Origin: Panaeolus papilionaceus
Lineage: Eukaryota; Basidiomycota; Agaricomycetes; Agaricales
NCBI GenBank assembly: GCA_015501605.1
Contig: JADNRZ010000019.1
Coordinates: forward strand, 310,001 to 374,000
Length of the DNA: 64,000 bases
Reading direction: 5' to 3'
Position 1 is the stretch's first letter. Each line of letters starts with the position of its first letter. The notes beneath the pieces are model-generated. The model saw only the letters and a program-made list of their open reading frames with translations, did no database searches and was not told the DNA's origin. This document shows, in pieces, positions 12,286 through 21,017 of this stretch. Made by a program: the position numbers and the translations under genes.

Positions 12286-12714
12286 ATGTCTTACAAGATC
12301 ACCGTCCGTATCTACCAAACCAACCCCGACGCCTTCTTCCAGGTCGTCGAGAAGACCGTCTGGAACTTCGCCAACGGTGGCACCTGGACCGAATCCAACG
12401 GTCAGCACGTCCTCACCATGGGCGGCAGTGGAACCTCCGGTACCATCCGATTTGTCGCCAACAACGGGGAGAACTTCATTGTCGCTCTCGGTGTTCACAA
12501 CTATAAGCGCTGGTGCGACATTGTAACCGGACTCTCCAACGAGCAAACCGGCGTCACCATTAACCCTGAGTACTACAACAGCGGTGGACGTGCCTACCAA
12601 CGCGAGAAGCAACTCAGTGCCTACAATGTTGCCAACGCTAAGGGCCGCAAATTTGCAGTTACCTTCACTGCCGGTGACGGCCAGGACCTCGCCTGCAACC
12701 TTATCATTGGATGA
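12286..12714 (+). CDS. Fungal fruit-body lectin (ABL/XCL family), copy 1
   Basis: An intronless 142-residue coding region. The protein is a full-length member of the fungal fruit-body lectin family (Agaricus bisporus lectin, Xerocomus lectin, Sclerotium rolfsii lectin), a cytosolic beta-sandwich related to actinoporin folds that binds Gal-beta-1,3-GalNAc and GlcNAc. Family signatures visible: YQTNPDAFFQVVEKTVW, GGTWTESNGQHVLTMGGSGT, the strongly conserved GVHNYKRWCDIV and the C-terminal DLACNLIIG. There is no signal peptide, as usual for the family. The 5' leader contains an intron (12233-12284, GTAAGC to ACAG) that ends one base before the ATG. Family members are abundant in fruiting bodies and are thought to defend against nematodes and insects. 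Confidence 0.95.
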   Translation: MSYKITVRIYQTNPDAFFQVVEKTVWNFANGGTWTESNGQHVLTMGGSGTSGTIRFVANNGENFIVALGVHNYKRWCDIVTGLSNEQTGVTINPEYYNSGGRAYQREKQLSAYNVANAKGRKFAVTFTAGDGQDLACNLIIG

Positions 12715-13167
12715 ATCAAGGTCGGTGGTTTGCAACCTACTATCATTACGTTTTTGCTCTTTTCTGATTCTGCGAATGTAGACTCGAATTTCAAAATGTA
12801 GCTGAACCTCTTTGTAACAGATAGTGTCACCTGTCCGACCATGTAAAATTGACCATTAAAAATGTTGTTGCTGTGTACTATATTGCGATGAGACATTCAT
12901 CGCGGGGTTCCTACTCTCAGTGGCTGGGAAAAAATTAAATCACTGTTCGTAATGCTGAAAGCGAAGAAGGCATATATTGCAACGGGACACAATCAAATTA
13001 AACATTAAATGGTGCTCATGTCTGTTCCTGGGCGTAATTTTCTAGCCTGGTTTCATTTCGTGATACTGCTGTGGTAGGCGCCAATTCCATCGCAAGGTAG
13101 AAATTTCCAAAGCGAGCATTAGTTTGACTTCGGTGGTGTATAATTGCTGGGAAATCAGCACTCATTA

Positions 13168-13823
13168 CAGTGTATTAGTGTCATTTGACACACGAGTATC
13201 ATTTGACACAAATGGCAATAAGTCTTCAGTATCGTGTCCGATTGGGCTGTATTTTGGCCTGAATATTTTACTTAATGAGATCTACTATCATACTGAGTAT
13301 TAAACGAATTGGTCCAGAATTACAGGAGAAATAAATTCTGCAAGTAGCAATTAGGGTAACTTTGTGGCAATCAACTTTTAATCACCATTTTCCGACCACA
13401 TTTGTCTCCTCATCCCTGAGCAAGCACCTTAAGAAGGTAGATATATTATTTCTACCTTATTTACAGAAAGAATCAGAGAGATTGACCAGAAAACGAATGA
13501 CCTAGAGGTGTTCAAGTTGCGCGTGACAAGGTGGCGAGGAGAATGATGGAAGAGTTTGGTGATCGATAAGGCAGCTTGTCACGCAATTCACTATAGGTCA
13601 CGCTAGGTCACGCTGTGTCAAATGGTACAATATCTAAAATACAGACACCCTCGCGCATTTCTTGCAACGTCTAACAAATAACTTCATTTCAAGCCCCTAA
13701 AAATTAGAGTATAATAAATATATGTTTTAGAGTACATGTATGAGTTTATGTAGGATAAGACTCAATTTTGTGGCCACCATAAATAATTTTCACTTTGCTG
13801 TGTCAAATGACGCTAATACACTG
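13168..13823. mobile_element. MITE with Tc1/mariner-like TA target duplication
   Basis: A 656-bp non-coding element. The termini are inverted repeats of about 25 bases with one mismatch (CAGTGTATTAGTGTCATTTG at the left, the complement with C for T at the right). TA flanks both ends (13166-13167 and 13824-13825). Subterminal copies of the ATTTGACACA motif occur near 13201 and, inverted, near 13613. The TA duplication and CAGT ends suggest mobilisation by a Tc1/mariner-type transposase supplied elsewhere. Confidence 0.8.
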
Positions 13824-14524
13824 TAAATGAGTCAGGACAGCCTGTTCGCGATTTGTTGCCATGAGAATCAGGAAATTTACGTGAGCCGGAACCCGACGAT
13901 CGACACTAATGGTAGTGGCAATCTGATGATCCTCTCATCTTGGTCTTTCGTGGGTGCTTGAATGTAGTGTCGATAGGTAGGTAGCCTGGCGGCATACATG
14001 TGGGGGTGAGAAGCGTGGTTGGAAACCACGCCTCCCAGGTCGAGGGCCGATGGACGGTGGAGGATGACTCATTTGTGTAGATTCCAGTGGTAGCCTAGGG
14101 GTAGGGAGCCAGTGATAATGGTGAGGCGCATCCTCCTCCGACCATTGGCTCTCGACTGGGGAGCGTGCAGTGGTCTTCGGGCCATTGCAATCCTTCCACC
14201 CCCCAAGCTGTATCATCCAGACTACGACCCCTTGTGATGACGAGCGGGCGGAAAGACGCAAGGTGTCAACATAACAAGCATTGTACCCGACTGATCGCCG
14301 ATGTTCGCTCAGAGTTTTCGGGAAGCACGTGATCTCGACGCGTCAAAGCTCTCGACGATTCGCGTCGGGCGTTTGCGCGAAATACGCTCGAGATCGCGTC
14401 TTCTGTGTTGTGAATAAACACGCTTCCAAAAGGCCTGAGCGCTAAGGTAAGCCGAGGCAATCCGAGCTGGACTCCAAGCAGCCGTCCCAAGCACTAGGAG
14501 AGGCGTGCACTTACATTATACTCT

Positions 14525-14740
14525 TCAACGGTGCTTGCACTTGTCTCCCTCTTTCTACTCACACCGTGGTTGTTGATCAACATCAAGGGCCCAACAAAGC
14601 ACAAGCTGTCCTACACCCGGTATCGTTTCAACTGCTTGATATCAGTTCATCCAGACTTTCAAACTCATCTCGTAATGACAAAGTTGCTTGATTGTCCCCG
14701 ACTGGCCCCCAAGTGTCAACAGACTTAGGTAGGATCTATT
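14525..14740. repeat. Degenerate direct repeat, copy 2 (partner about 10905-11225)
   Basis: Shares ordered blocks with the region downstream of GTPase copy 2; see the partner entry. Confidence 0.45.
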
Positions 14741-15154
14741 CCCTTGTTCTTATAAAGCTAATCACGCAGCAATAGATCCAGCGCGCCCCGCGCTATTTGA
14801 TATTTGTTTAGTCATGGGGCCAAGAGGTGCAGCCAAATTGATTTCCTATGGGTGCTGCCCTTGGCTCCGTCAGTCGCACAAGTAAGAAGGTGACAGCAGT
14901 TTATTCGAACTGAGGGATCGTATGAGAGAAGCCTTACCTGCTTTAATTTGTAGGGGTGGGTTGGACTACTGAATTTTCGAAGCTTTCGTCATCTGTTTTT
15001 ATAGGTAGGCACTGATGAGCGCGTGGGGAGATGTTGGTGAAAGGTGAGCGAAGCAAAAGGACGATGAGAGTGACGAGTAGGAGAGGTGAGAGGTGAGGGG
15101 ATGAGTTGAGGACACGCAGACGAGGTCATGGGGTCAGAGAGAGAGATGAGATGG

Positions 15155-15190
15155 AGAAGAGGAGAGGAGAGGAGAGGAGAGGAGAAGTAG
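15155..15190. repeat. GGAGA microsatellite
   Basis: Tandem GGAGA units inside a purine-rich stretch of the plus strand. Confidence 0.7.
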
Positions 15191-15234
15191 CAGAGGGAAC
15201 GAAATACAAGCGTAGAAGGCCATTTGAAAGAGCC

Positions 15235-15310
15235 GAGCGACTTACGAAGGTGCACACGGGCATGAGGCGACGACGAAATATGAATACGAGCACGAAATAC
15301 GAGATGTAGA
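15235..15310. repeat. Short repeat shared with the element in HsbA copy 2
   Basis: The segment around ACGAAGGTGCACACGGGCAT and the following GCGACGACGAAAT resembles 25983-26060 inside the transposon-like insertion, and the downstream block near 15733 (TAGGTACATTTTATATGCAA) resembles 26088. This may be a second, decayed copy of that element. Confidence 0.5.
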
Positions 15311-16080
15311 AGGAGGGAAAAGCTGATTCACGAGATCGAAACAGAAAGTTAGGTGGGTAAGAATGGGAGAGGGAGAAGGGAACAGCAACCGTGGTTGGAG
15401 CTGTCCCTTCCCTGGGCGAGAGACGAGAAGCGAGGACGGCTGAACCCCAATTCGCTTCTCGCTCTCTCCCCACCTGAAGAGTCTGGTAGAACTTTCATGA
15501 ATGGAGGGTAGATGAGGAAGGTGGGTGGGTAAAAAGAGAGAATGAAAAGAATTAAATTAAGGTCTATGTATGAGACGAGCGACGAACGACGAGGAATTAC
15601 TAGAAATAAAGGGAATATAGATTAGGAGAGAGGAGAGAAGAGGTTTGGGCGTTGTAAAAGCTGGCAGATCCACGTGATCAAGAAAGCGAACCTGAACTTC
15701 GTCCGTCCAAGTTCTTCCATATTTTCAGTAAACTAGGTACATTTTATATGCAAAGCTATGGAAGATCAAAGAAAATAAAAGAGAAAGGCCGAGAAACGGA
15801 AATGAGTTAGAGAATGTGAGAAATACTGCTGGAATAATGAACAAAAGTGAAGAACCGAGAAGTAAATAGGGAGAAAGGTGAATATGGGGTTCTAGGTCCA
15901 CGTGTTTCCCGATGCTAATACACAAATGGTAAAATAACGAGCATAACGAGCGCGGCGCGCGGCTGATCGGAGAGTGACCCTGCGACACGGCGACGACGAC
16001 AACGCGTTGATGCGAACAGGAAAGAACAGCAAAACGAAGCAAAATCGAAAAATAGGGGCTTACTGATGACTGGCTCATCA

Positions 16081-16240
16081 GCGCTATAAATATTCCTGTA
16101 CCATCTTTGGGCCGTTGCACCCTTCTTGATGGTTAATCCCCGAAAACGGAGTGGGTGAGTACCAATTGACAAATGAGGAACATGGGCTTTGTGAAGCGCC
16201 GGCGGCTCTGTCAGTCATATTTTGGTCAAACCGGGTCTAT
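16081..16240 (-). repeat. Inverted copy of lectin 2 promoter (left arm)
   Basis: Bases 16081-16218 are the reverse complement of 16460-16597 with about two mismatches over 138 bases, and 16219-16240 is the exact reverse complement of 16347-16368. The right arm is the native upstream region of lectin 2, because its landmarks also lie upstream of lectin 1. The left arm is therefore a second promoter-proximal copy facing the opposite way. No lectin coding sequence follows it on the minus strand. Confidence 0.85.
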
Positions 16241-16346
16241 TGATTTGTCGTTAGCTTGAAGCAACGGCTCACCGTGATTACGAATTGAGTTCGATGTTGC
16301 ACATGGCCTTTGTTTGATAGTTTAACCGATGTTATGATTTGGTTCT

Positions 16347-16597
16347 ATAGACCCGGTTTGACCAAAATACTACATTGGATTCTTTTTGGAGTAAACCAAA
16401 TAGGATCACCACAGCTGTCACACAACTTGCCATTTGAATGAATTGCTAGTCACTTCCTTATGACTGACAGAGCCGCCGGTGCTTCACAAAGCCCATGTTC
16501 CTCATTTGTCAATTGGTACTCACCCACTCCGTTTTCGGGGATTAACCATCAAGAAGGGTGCAACAGCCCAAAGATGGTACAGGAATATTTATAGCGC
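16347..16597 (+). repeat. Lectin 2 upstream region (right arm of inverted repeat)
   Basis: Pairs with 16081-16240. A 91-base block (16369-16459) is present only in this arm and includes GAATGAATTGCTAGTC, which is also upstream of lectin 1. That block was therefore lost from the left arm rather than inserted here. Confidence 0.8.
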
Positions 16598-16602
16598 CTA
16601 CC

Positions 16603-16610
16603 TATAAAAA
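16603..16610 (+). promoter_or_regulatory. TATA box of lectin gene 2
   Basis: TATAAAAA in the context CCTACCTATAAAAACAG, about 120 bases upstream of the ATG, as in lectin 1. Confidence 0.65.
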
Positions 16611-16669
16611 CAGACGACGACAGCTTCGAAAATTCAGCAGTCCAACCAACTCTTACAAATCTAAAGCAG

Positions 16670-16721
16670 GTAAGGCTTCTCTCTTCTTTGCAACAACATC
16701 ATGCTCATAAACCTCGACTAG
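16670..16721 (+). other. 5'-leader intron of lectin 2
   Basis: GTAAGG at 16670 to CTAG at 16721, one base before the ATG. Same length and position as in lectin 1. Confidence 0.7.
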
Positions 16722-16722
16722 A

Positions 16723-17151
16723 ATGTCTTACCATATCGCTGCCCGTGTATACCAAACCAACCCCAACGCCTTCTTCCAGGTCGTCGAGAAAACCGTCTGG
16801 AACTACTCTGGCGGTGGTACCTGGACCGAGTCCAACGGTCAGCACATCCTCACCATGGGAGGCGCTGGAACCTCCGGTACCATGAGATTTGTGGCCGACA
16901 ACGGGGAGAACTTTTTGGTCGCTCTGGGTGATCACGAATACAAGCCTTGGTGCGACATTGTCCCCGACCTCTCCAACGAACAAACCGCTGTTACCATCCA
17001 TCCTGAGTACTACCATGCCGGTCCACGTGCGCCCCAGCGCGAGAAACAACGTAGTGCCTGCAACATCGCCAACGCTAAGGGCCGCAACCTGACTGTTACC
17101 TTCAATGCTAGTGCGGGCCAGGACCTCGCTTGCAACATTATCATTTTGTGA
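16723..17151 (+). CDS. Fungal fruit-body lectin (ABL/XCL family), copy 2, divergent
   Basis: A 142-residue intronless paralogue of lectin 1 with the same start (MSY) and the signatures YQTNPNAFFQVVEKTVW and GGTWTESNGQHILTMGG. It departs from the family at the otherwise strongly conserved GVHNYKRWCDIV: here the segment reads GDHEYKPWCDIVPDL, with Asn to Glu and Arg to Pro in a loop that contributes to the sugar site in known members. Other changes are ASAGQD for AGDGQD and a C-terminal IIL for IIG. The frame is intact and the promoter, TATA box and leader intron are conserved, so it is probably expressed. Specificity may have shifted; that is inference. Confidence 0.93.
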   Translation: MSYHIAARVYQTNPNAFFQVVEKTVWNYSGGGTWTESNGQHILTMGGAGTSGTMRFVADNGENFLVALGDHEYKPWCDIVPDLSNEQTAVTIHPEYYHAGPRAPQREKQRSACNIANAKGRNLTVTFNASAGQDLACNIIIL

Positions 17152-18071
17152 ATCAAGGTGGGTGGCTTCTACCTAATAATTCTGCTTTTTTTCCCTCTCT
17201 GACTCTGCAACCTATAGACTCGCAATATCGCCGAATCCCTTTGTAATCGATAAACACCTGTAAAATTATGTAAAGTCGTTTGTAAAAAAAATGTTGTTGT
17301 CGTTATGTACTCTGCCTTCCCCATGTCTCACTGGCACGGCACCAGTTGAACGTCGCTTGTTTCGCATCGATATTTTTCACCCATCTGCGTAGAGTGGTGA
17401 GAAGTTAAAAAATACTTGCATTACTGAAAGCCATGACGGCATATGGCTCGTGCGCCAAAGCCAAACTCGACGATACCGCTATTGAACCACTTCGGACCAC
17501 AATAGTCTACCTAACCAATGCAAATAATCCCAACTTCCTAAACAAAGACAATGATAGAATGCGGCAAGTATATATTGGCTTTTTCCATATGCGTGGGTAG
17601 CATGAAGAGAAAAGCGGAAGATAGTAAGTTGAGATACGAAGCCTGGTCAGCACATCCTTGGCACGAGTGCTGAGACCGTCCCTCGATTTTGGGAGGGAAG
17701 GAAGAGTGTACGGAGTAACAGCCTGAAGAATGACCGTCCGCCGTCGATCCATTTGGTGTCTGTCTGTATATCAATAAAGTATAATACGTTATCATCTATG
17801 ACAGAAATTCAACGAATTGGTCTCCAATCTGAGCTTTAGAAAATCAGACAGCACTCAACGCCAATGTTGATTCGAATCTAACCTCACCAAACCAGATATG
17901 TCATAAACGGAATCATATAACATGATACAAACTAAAATACAAACGTGAATGTATGTAGCTAGCTAAATAGACATGTAGATGTAATAATAATAACCCCAAA
18001 CCCTTCCATAACTAAGTAAAAGTGCCGCATTAAGCATTAAAAGTACCAACCCAAACCCAGAATTAACAATG
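17152..18071. other. Intergenic region between convergent genes
   Basis: Contains the 3' regions of lectin 2 and of the minus-strand 981-residue gene. AT-rich near 17930-18060. No further gene is seen. Confidence 0.5.
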
Positions 18072-21017
18072 TCAACCCCTCCATCGCCCGCTCACCTCCC
18101 TCCAAATCTCCTCCACAACATCCATCCCATCAGCTGACAACACCCCCATCCACTCATCGCGAAGCGGTGTATCCATGCGCTTCGTACGCACGACGAGAGG
18201 ATGAATCGGGACAAGTGGGACAGGCACAGCGTTCAGAACATGGGAACTTTGAGAGTGAGCTTGAGCAGGCGCGTCGGCGATACGAGTAGGCTGAGCTGGG
18301 ATGTGAGGAATAGCATCGACATGCTGTCCTTCAAACTGAAGCTTCCCATCGACCATCGATATAACGGCAGGCATAGACTCGTGCCTACGGTCGATAGGAT
18401 GAATCAAATTTCCTCTCATGGAGCGCCGATGCATACGCGTCGAGGAAGGAGGCGGTAGATCCGTTAATGGAACAGGTCCTGGAGGAGGGCTTATCGCGTC
18501 GTCGTCTTCATCAACGTTCACCACTCCCTCAACATCCTTCTTGACCTCTACCTGCTCAGCGCTCTCCTCAACATCCCCTGGCTCGTCGTCTTTCTCAACC
18601 TCGACTTCATCCTTCTTCACAACCTCATCCGCACCACTCGCCACCAACCTTCTCGATACCGACGAAATCTCAATCTCTCCACATCCATCGACCAGTGCAT
18701 AAAGAAGGTCATGTGCGGGTTGAGAGGGGCTCTCAGGGGGAGGTAGCATTGCTGGGTGATCGGGACGGGGAACGTCGCATAATGAAGATGACGGATCGGC
18801 TGCCGTCTCTTCCACAGGTGTTGAATCAATGGGTCCTTGATCAACGCTCAAAAGTGTGGTCGAATCAACAACACCGGTCTGCTCCCCCTGCTCCCTCTTC
18901 GCCTCTCGGCCCACCTCTCCAACTCCCCACCCACTCAAAACTCCCAAAAGGAAACACAACGCAACACAAACCCCATCCTCCCTTCTCTCTCTCGGGACAA
19001 GCACCTCCAACCTCCTCTTCGAGGGAGCGTCCTGATCATCCTTCTCATCCTCCTTCGTCGCACCCTCCTCATCCCCAGATATACGCGCCCTCCATTCCCC
19101 TAAAATCCCAACAGCTTCCACAACCCCCTCCGCAGATAAACAAGGAACACCAACAGGATACGCATCGCTGATCGAGGGTTTGATGTCTTCACCCTCGCCT
19201 GGGGTTAATGAGGGCGACTCAACCCTCTCAACGGAATCCCGCAGAGCCGGAGGAGGAATCTCAACCCTCTTCTCATCCTTCGTAATCCACTGATATCTAG
19301 GACGTCTCAACGACTTTGAGCGCAGTCTCAAACGCGCAGGAGCATCGCCTCGCTCTCTATCCTCGTCCTCCTTCAGCTCCTGGCCCTCCGTTTCCTGGTT
19401 CGTCGCTTCCTCTTGGTCCTTATCATTGAGTTCTAAATCCCTCAACCTCAACACAACCTCCAACTTCTCACCACCCTCCTCAGCCGAAGACGAAGACGAA
19501 GACGGCGGCGGTAACAACCCTAACCAAACCCCCACCTCTCTTTTCTCGCTCCTCACCCTAAACTCCTGGAACGCAAACCTCGCTTCCTCACTCTTCGCTC
19601 CTCCCTCTGAGTTCACGTCCCCATCAGCACGCGGGTTTACATCACCCAAGGCCTCAACATCAACAGAATCCGCCCTCACAACCTCCCCATCCACAACCTC
19701 CTCATTCGACCCCGACATCTCCACTTCATCCATCCCACTCCCCATCTCCCTACCCGTCCCTGTCCCTGTCCCCCGCGCCATCACAGACCTGCCTCTCATC
19801 TGACTATCATCCCTCTCATTGCCCACTCGTCGTCTCATGTCCCCCTCACGTCCTCTCATCTCCTCCCCCCCCTCCAAATCTATCTTCACCTCTCTCAACT
19901 GGCTGTTCGCCCTCTGCCTCGCCCTCTCAACCACACTCCCCCTCCTCTCACCCACAAAACTCTCATTTCTCAACGGAGACTGCGCCCGCCCAACCACATC
20001 CCTCAACGGGCTCTCATTCCTCAACTGGCTGCCTTCGCGGTTACGCAGCCCACCGCTTCTCCTCGGCACATTACTCCAGCCAGGCCCAACAGCACCTTTC
20101 GCGCGCGGCGTCCTCCTATCCAGTCCAATGGGCGGTGGCGTCCAATTATGCACATACTGAGAGAGCGCCAACACAGAAGGAGTAGGGAACGGGTTGGTAA
20201 GCGGTGGATGTTGAGGTTGAGGAGTCGACGGCGAGGGTTCTTCTTCCGCTCTGTGTGGAACTGCAGACGACGCAAGTTCAGATGTTTCAGGAACCTTCCC
20301 TCCCTCCTTCTCCAACTTCTTCATCGCCAGATCCAGCTCTTCCTGCATCTCATTCCCTCCCGACGCGCCAAACACGGAAAACGAAGAGTATGCCAGCTCA
20401 TCCTCGTTACCAGTCTGCTTCTTCTCTTGCAACGCCAGACCCAAACCAACCCCCTCATCCAGCATACCAGCTCTTCTTAACACTGGCGCGCTCGCGGGAA
20501 CACCATGAATAGGCGGAGAACCCGCTTCAGCCAACGCAGGAGAAAGCGTATTCGTACGCGGTGTATCTCCGATCATCGCAGATGCAGCCTGTTCACCTGC
20601 GATAACGGAAGAAATCGAACTCGGCATCGGGTGCTTAGGAAGCGACTGGGATTGCGACAAGGGCGCAGTCTGGGGCAACTCGGGCGTCGCCGTAGCGCTG
20701 AAGCTTCCTCTCGGTTTACTCCTCCGGGGAAGGTGGTTCTTGTGAGGCTCGACGAACCCGCGCGAGCTCATACGTGAAAGGTTAGGGGATGTGCTTGTTT
20801 GAGTAGTGAGAGAGAGCAGGGGAGGAGAAACCTTGGCTCTTGGTGTTGTATTAGGGATGGGGATTGGGAGGGAAGGGGTATGTAGAAGGATATCAGTAGT
20901 GGTAGGTCGTCGTGGAATGGCATCGTCTAGTTTGCCGAGATGCAAAGGCGCGTCGGTAATAATCAGGGTTGATGATGAAGCGGACGCAGATGAATTCGTT
21001 GTGTTTGAGTGCTGCAT
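18072..21017 (-). CDS. Large low-complexity hypothetical protein, 981 residues
   Basis: A single uninterrupted frame of 981 codons. The protein is mostly disordered: Ser/Thr/Pro-rich in the first third, with LRNES-type repeats (LRNREGSQLRNESPLRDVVG, then SPLRNESF) around residues 320-350, basic Arg-rich stretches, a Ser run followed by acidic segments, and Glu/Asp/Lys-rich stretches near residues 800-850. A hydrophobic segment (GVCVALCFLLGVLSGWGVG) near residue 690 could be a membrane anchor. The terminal 40 residues look more ordered (MDVVEEIWREVSGRWRG). Length, codon pattern and lack of stops support a real gene. No catalytic domain is recognised; basidiomycete-specific regulatory or scaffold proteins often look like this, which is only a guess. 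Small introns inside the frame cannot be excluded. Confidence 0.75.
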   Translation of the reverse strand: MQHSNTTNSSASASSSTLIITDAPLHLGKLDDAIPRRPTTTDILLHTPSLPIPIPNTTPRAKVSPPLLSLTTQTSTSPNLSRMSSRGFVEPHKNHLPRRSKPRGSFSATATPELPQTAPLSQSQSLPKHPMPSSISSVIAGEQAASAMIGDTPRTNTLSPALAEAGSPPIHGVPASAPVLRRAGMLDEGVGLGLALQEKKQTGNEDELAYSSFSVFGASGGNEMQEELDLAMKKLEKEGGKVPETSELASSAVPHRAEEEPSPSTPQPQHPPLTNPFPTPSVLALSQYVHNWTPPPIGLDRRTPRAKGAVGPGWSNVPRRSGGLRNREGSQLRNESPLRDVVGRAQSPLRNESFVGERRGSVVERARQRANSQLREVKIDLEGGEEMRGREGDMRRRVGNERDDSQMRGRSVMARGTGTGTGREMGSGMDEVEMSGSNEEVVDGEVVRADSVDVEALGDVNPRADGDVNSEGGAKSEEARFAFQEFRVRSEKREVGVWLGLLPPPSSSSSSAEEGGEKLEVVLRLRDLELNDKDQEEATNQETEGQELKEDEDRERGDAPARLRLRSKSLRRPRYQWITKDEKRVEIPPPALRDSVERVESPSLTPGEGEDIKPSISDAYPVGVPCLSAEGVVEAVGILGEWRARISGDEEGATKEDEKDDQDAPSKRRLEVLVPRERREDGVCVALCFLLGVLSGWGVGEVGREAKREQGEQTGVVDSTTLLSVDQGPIDSTPVEETAADPSSSLCDVPRPDHPAMLPPPESPSQPAHDLLYALVDGCGEIEISSVSRRLVASGADEVVKKDEVEVEKDDEPGDVEESAEQVEVKKDVEGVVNVDEDDDAISPPPGPVPLTDLPPPSSTRMHRRSMRGNLIHPIDRRHESMPAVISMVDGKLQFEGQHVDAIPHIPAQPTRIADAPAQAHSQSSHVLNAVPVPLVPIHPLVVRTKRMDTPLRDEWMGVLSADGMDVVEEIWREVSGRWRG

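Larger units (their letters stand above)
11830..12720 (+). repeat. Lectin segmental duplication, unit 1
   Basis: The unit covers upstream sequence, TATA box, 5'-leader intron and coding region, and matches the unit at about 16290-17160. Upstream landmarks include CACATGGC.TTTG, GAATGAATTGCTAGTC and GATTAACCATCAA in the same order. Confidence 0.75.
12715..16722. other. Repeat-rich spacer between lectin genes
   Basis: No coding gene is recognised. It contains the MITE at 13168-13823, the degenerate repeat at 14525-14740, a GGAGA microsatellite near 15155-15190, a stretch shared with the element at 25.6-26.6 kb, and the inverted promoter repeat at 16.08-16.6 kb. The open frames here are low-complexity or unsupported. 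Confidence 0.55.
16290..17160 (+). repeat. Lectin segmental duplication, unit 2
   Basis: Direct partner of 11830-12720, covering upstream sequence, TATA box, leader intron and coding region. Confidence 0.75.

Noticed and set aside
12268..12735. 155-residue open frame opposite lectin 1, with an equivalent (16705-17049) opposite lectin 2
   Set aside because: These are antisense shadows of conserved lectin coding sequence; composition (Val/Gly/Asp repeats) follows from the codons on the plus strand.
15126..16172. Ser/Leu-rich minus-strand frames of 85-131 residues
   Set aside because: Low-complexity translations of purine-rich repeats. A short frame near the inverted promoter copy (15915-16172) was considered as its target gene but has no family resemblance.
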